NCBI RefSeq assembly: GCF_002192255.1
Contig: NZ_CP021768.1
Span: forward strand, 452,001 to 516,000
Length of the DNA stretch: 64,000 nt
From: Stenotrophomonas sp. WZN-1
Lineage (GTDB): Bacteria; Pseudomonadota; Gammaproteobacteria; Xanthomonadales; Xanthomonadaceae
Direction of reading: 5' to 3'
A program made the position numbers and the translations under genes. Positions 62,893 through 64,000 of this stretch are shown here, piece after piece; the first letter of the stretch is position 1, and each line of letters starts with the position of its first letter. The notes beneath the pieces were generated by a model, which was given only the letters and a program-made list of their open reading frames with translations, was not told where the DNA came from and searched no databases.

Positions 62893-64000
62893 ATGGCACG
62901 GTGGCAATGGATGGCGGCAGGAGTGGCGTTGGCAACGGCGGTGGCATTGGCTGCAACCTGGTGGGAGACGCCGCTGCACACGCTGGCCGAACCTGCGGGC
63001 CCGGCGCCCACGCCCTTGGCCTGGACCGCACAGATCGAGCCGCTGGCCGGCGACGGCCATCCCGGTGACCGCGACGGTGGATCCGCGCAGGCGCGTTTCG
63101 CCGACCCCTACGCGCTGCTGCGCGGTGCCGATGGCAGCATCTACTTCACCGATGCCGGCGACAACAACCGCATCCGTCGCCGGCTGCCCGATGGGCGCAT
63201 CGAAACGGTGGCCGGGCAGGGCGAGGGACGCGTCGATGGCCCTGCGCTGCAGGCCAGTTTCAATACCCCCTCCGGCATTGCCGCCGATGCGCAGGGCAAT
63301 CTGTACGTAGCCGACACCGGCAATCACGCGATCCGTCGCATCGGCATCGATGGCCAGGTGACCACGCTGGCCGGTGGCGAACAGGGCCATGCCGATGGCC
63401 CCGCCGCGCAGGCGCGTTTCGATGCGCCGATGGGCATTGCGGTAGACGCGCAGGGCCGGGTCTACGTGGCCGACACGTTCAACGATCGCATCCGGGTGAT
63501 CGATACCGATGGCAACGTGCGCACCCTGGCCGGTGGTGATCGGCCGGGCCTGGCCGATGGCACGGGCGCCGCTGCGCGCTTCGATACGCCGGTGGCATTG
63601 GCCTTCGACGCACACGGTGCCCTGCTGGTGGCCGACCTGTTCAACAACGCGGTCCGCCGTGTTGGCGCCGATGGCACGGTCAGCACCGTGGTCGCCGCCG
63701 GTGGCGTGATCAATGGGCCGCTGTCACTGGCCACCACCCACGACGGCGTGCTGTACGTGGGCGATCTGGATGGCCGCATCGTGCAGGTGACGCCGCAGGG
63801 CCACCAGATCGCGCTGGTCGGCAATGGTCGCCTGCCACGCCTGGCCCGCCCCAGTGGACTGGCGATGGATGCAGATGGCAGCGTGCTGGTGGCCGACGCC
63901 GCCAGCTACCGCCTGCATCGCCTGCGCCCGCTGCCGGTGGGCGATCTGCCGGCGCCGGCGCTGGTCGGCCCGGCCGCCGATGCCGCGTTGCCGAAGACCG
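62893..64000 (+). CDS. Membrane-anchored NHL-repeat beta-propeller protein, 3' end outside the window
   Basis: ATG at 62893 begins MARWQWMAAGVALATAVALA, a signal or anchor. Repeats follow: ADPYALLRGADGSIYFTDAG DNNRIRRRLPDGRIETVAG, NTPSGIAADAQGNLYVADTG NHAIRRIGIDGQVTTLAGG and five or so more, each with the xxNHL pattern (YVADTxNxxIRxI). The frame is open to the right edge. Such propellers often bind ligands or act as lyases; no specific role can be given. Confidence 0.85.
   Translation, partial: MARWQWMAAGVALATAVALAATWWETPLHTLAEPAGPAPTPLAWTAQIEPLAGDGHPGDRDGGSAQARFADPYALLRGADGSIYFTDAGDNNRIRRRLPDGRIETVAGQGEGRVDGPALQASFNTPSGIAADAQGNLYVADTGNHAIRRIGIDGQVTTLAGGEQGHADGPAAQARFDAPMGIAVDAQGRVYVADTFNDRIRVIDTDGNVRTLAGGDRPGLADGTGAAARFDTPVALAFDAHGALLVADLFNNAVRRVGADGTVSTVVAAGGVINGPLSLATTHDGVLYVGDLDGRIVQVTPQGHQIALVGNGRLPRLARPSGLAMDADGSVLVADAASYRLHRLRPLPVGDLPAPALVGPAADAALPKT

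Overview
The window looks like a chromosomal segment of a Stenotrophomonas (S. maltophilia complex, Xanthomonadaceae). Supporting signs are very G+C-rich core genes, many short palindromes that begin or end with GTAG/CTAC (the SMAG/REP type described for S. maltophilia), and several predicted type IV secretion effectors carrying the Xanthomonas VirD4-interacting domain (XVIPCD). No rRNA, tRNA or CRISPR array was seen.

Layout. 1-7.1 kb is core: exported or lipoprotein hypotheticals, a DUF2145 protein, an ELM1-like protein, a RutE-like nitroreductase, a YceI lipoprotein, two SMAG repeat arrays, and a siderophore-reductase/PadR pair. 7.6-10.3 kb is aceE (pyruvate dehydrogenase E1) with a strong terminator. 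10.4-31 kb is an accessory region of visibly lower G+C. It starts with a truncated IS3-type element and carries broken comM and IS3 fragments near its right side. It is a defence island: a HEPN protein, a YaaW/DUF3944 protein, a DNA-phosphorothioation (Ssp-type) module (DUF4007, large ATPase, PAPS-reductase-like protein, broken cysteine desulfurase), a linked GHKL-ATPase/receiver-domain/unknown module, an abortive-infection (Abi_C) protein, and an SRA-HNH type IV restriction-like nuclease.

31-33 kb holds small orphan genes, one preceded by a C4-type antisense RNA element. 33.1-41.1 kb is a cluster of predicted X-T4SS effectors, each with an N-terminal cysteine-hydrolase-like domain and a C-terminal XVIPCD, with cognate-looking lipoproteins and one orphan XVIPCD protein; a YncE-like beta-propeller gene sits in the middle. 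41.2-64 kb returns to core functions: hydrolase, KptA, polysaccharide deacetylase, methyltransferase, DmeR/DmeF metal efflux, a MerC-like protein and ZigA zinc chaperone around a likely Zur box, an ABC-F ATPase, LysR/serine hydrolase/MFS, an EAL phosphodiesterase, CycA, a lytic transglycosylase, a TPR protein and an NHL-repeat protein cut by the window end.

How they work together. The ssp genes are tightly overlapped and sit behind a promoter whose spacer is a palindrome, with a second copy exactly 30 bp upstream, so the operon is probably self-repressed. The modification genes are intact, while the cysteine desulfurase and the linked GHKL gene carry a dense patch of single-base frameshifts. 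That is either real loss of the downstream arm, with housekeeping IscS supplying sulfur, or a local sequence-quality problem. The effector cluster would arm a contact-dependent killing T4SS encoded outside the window.
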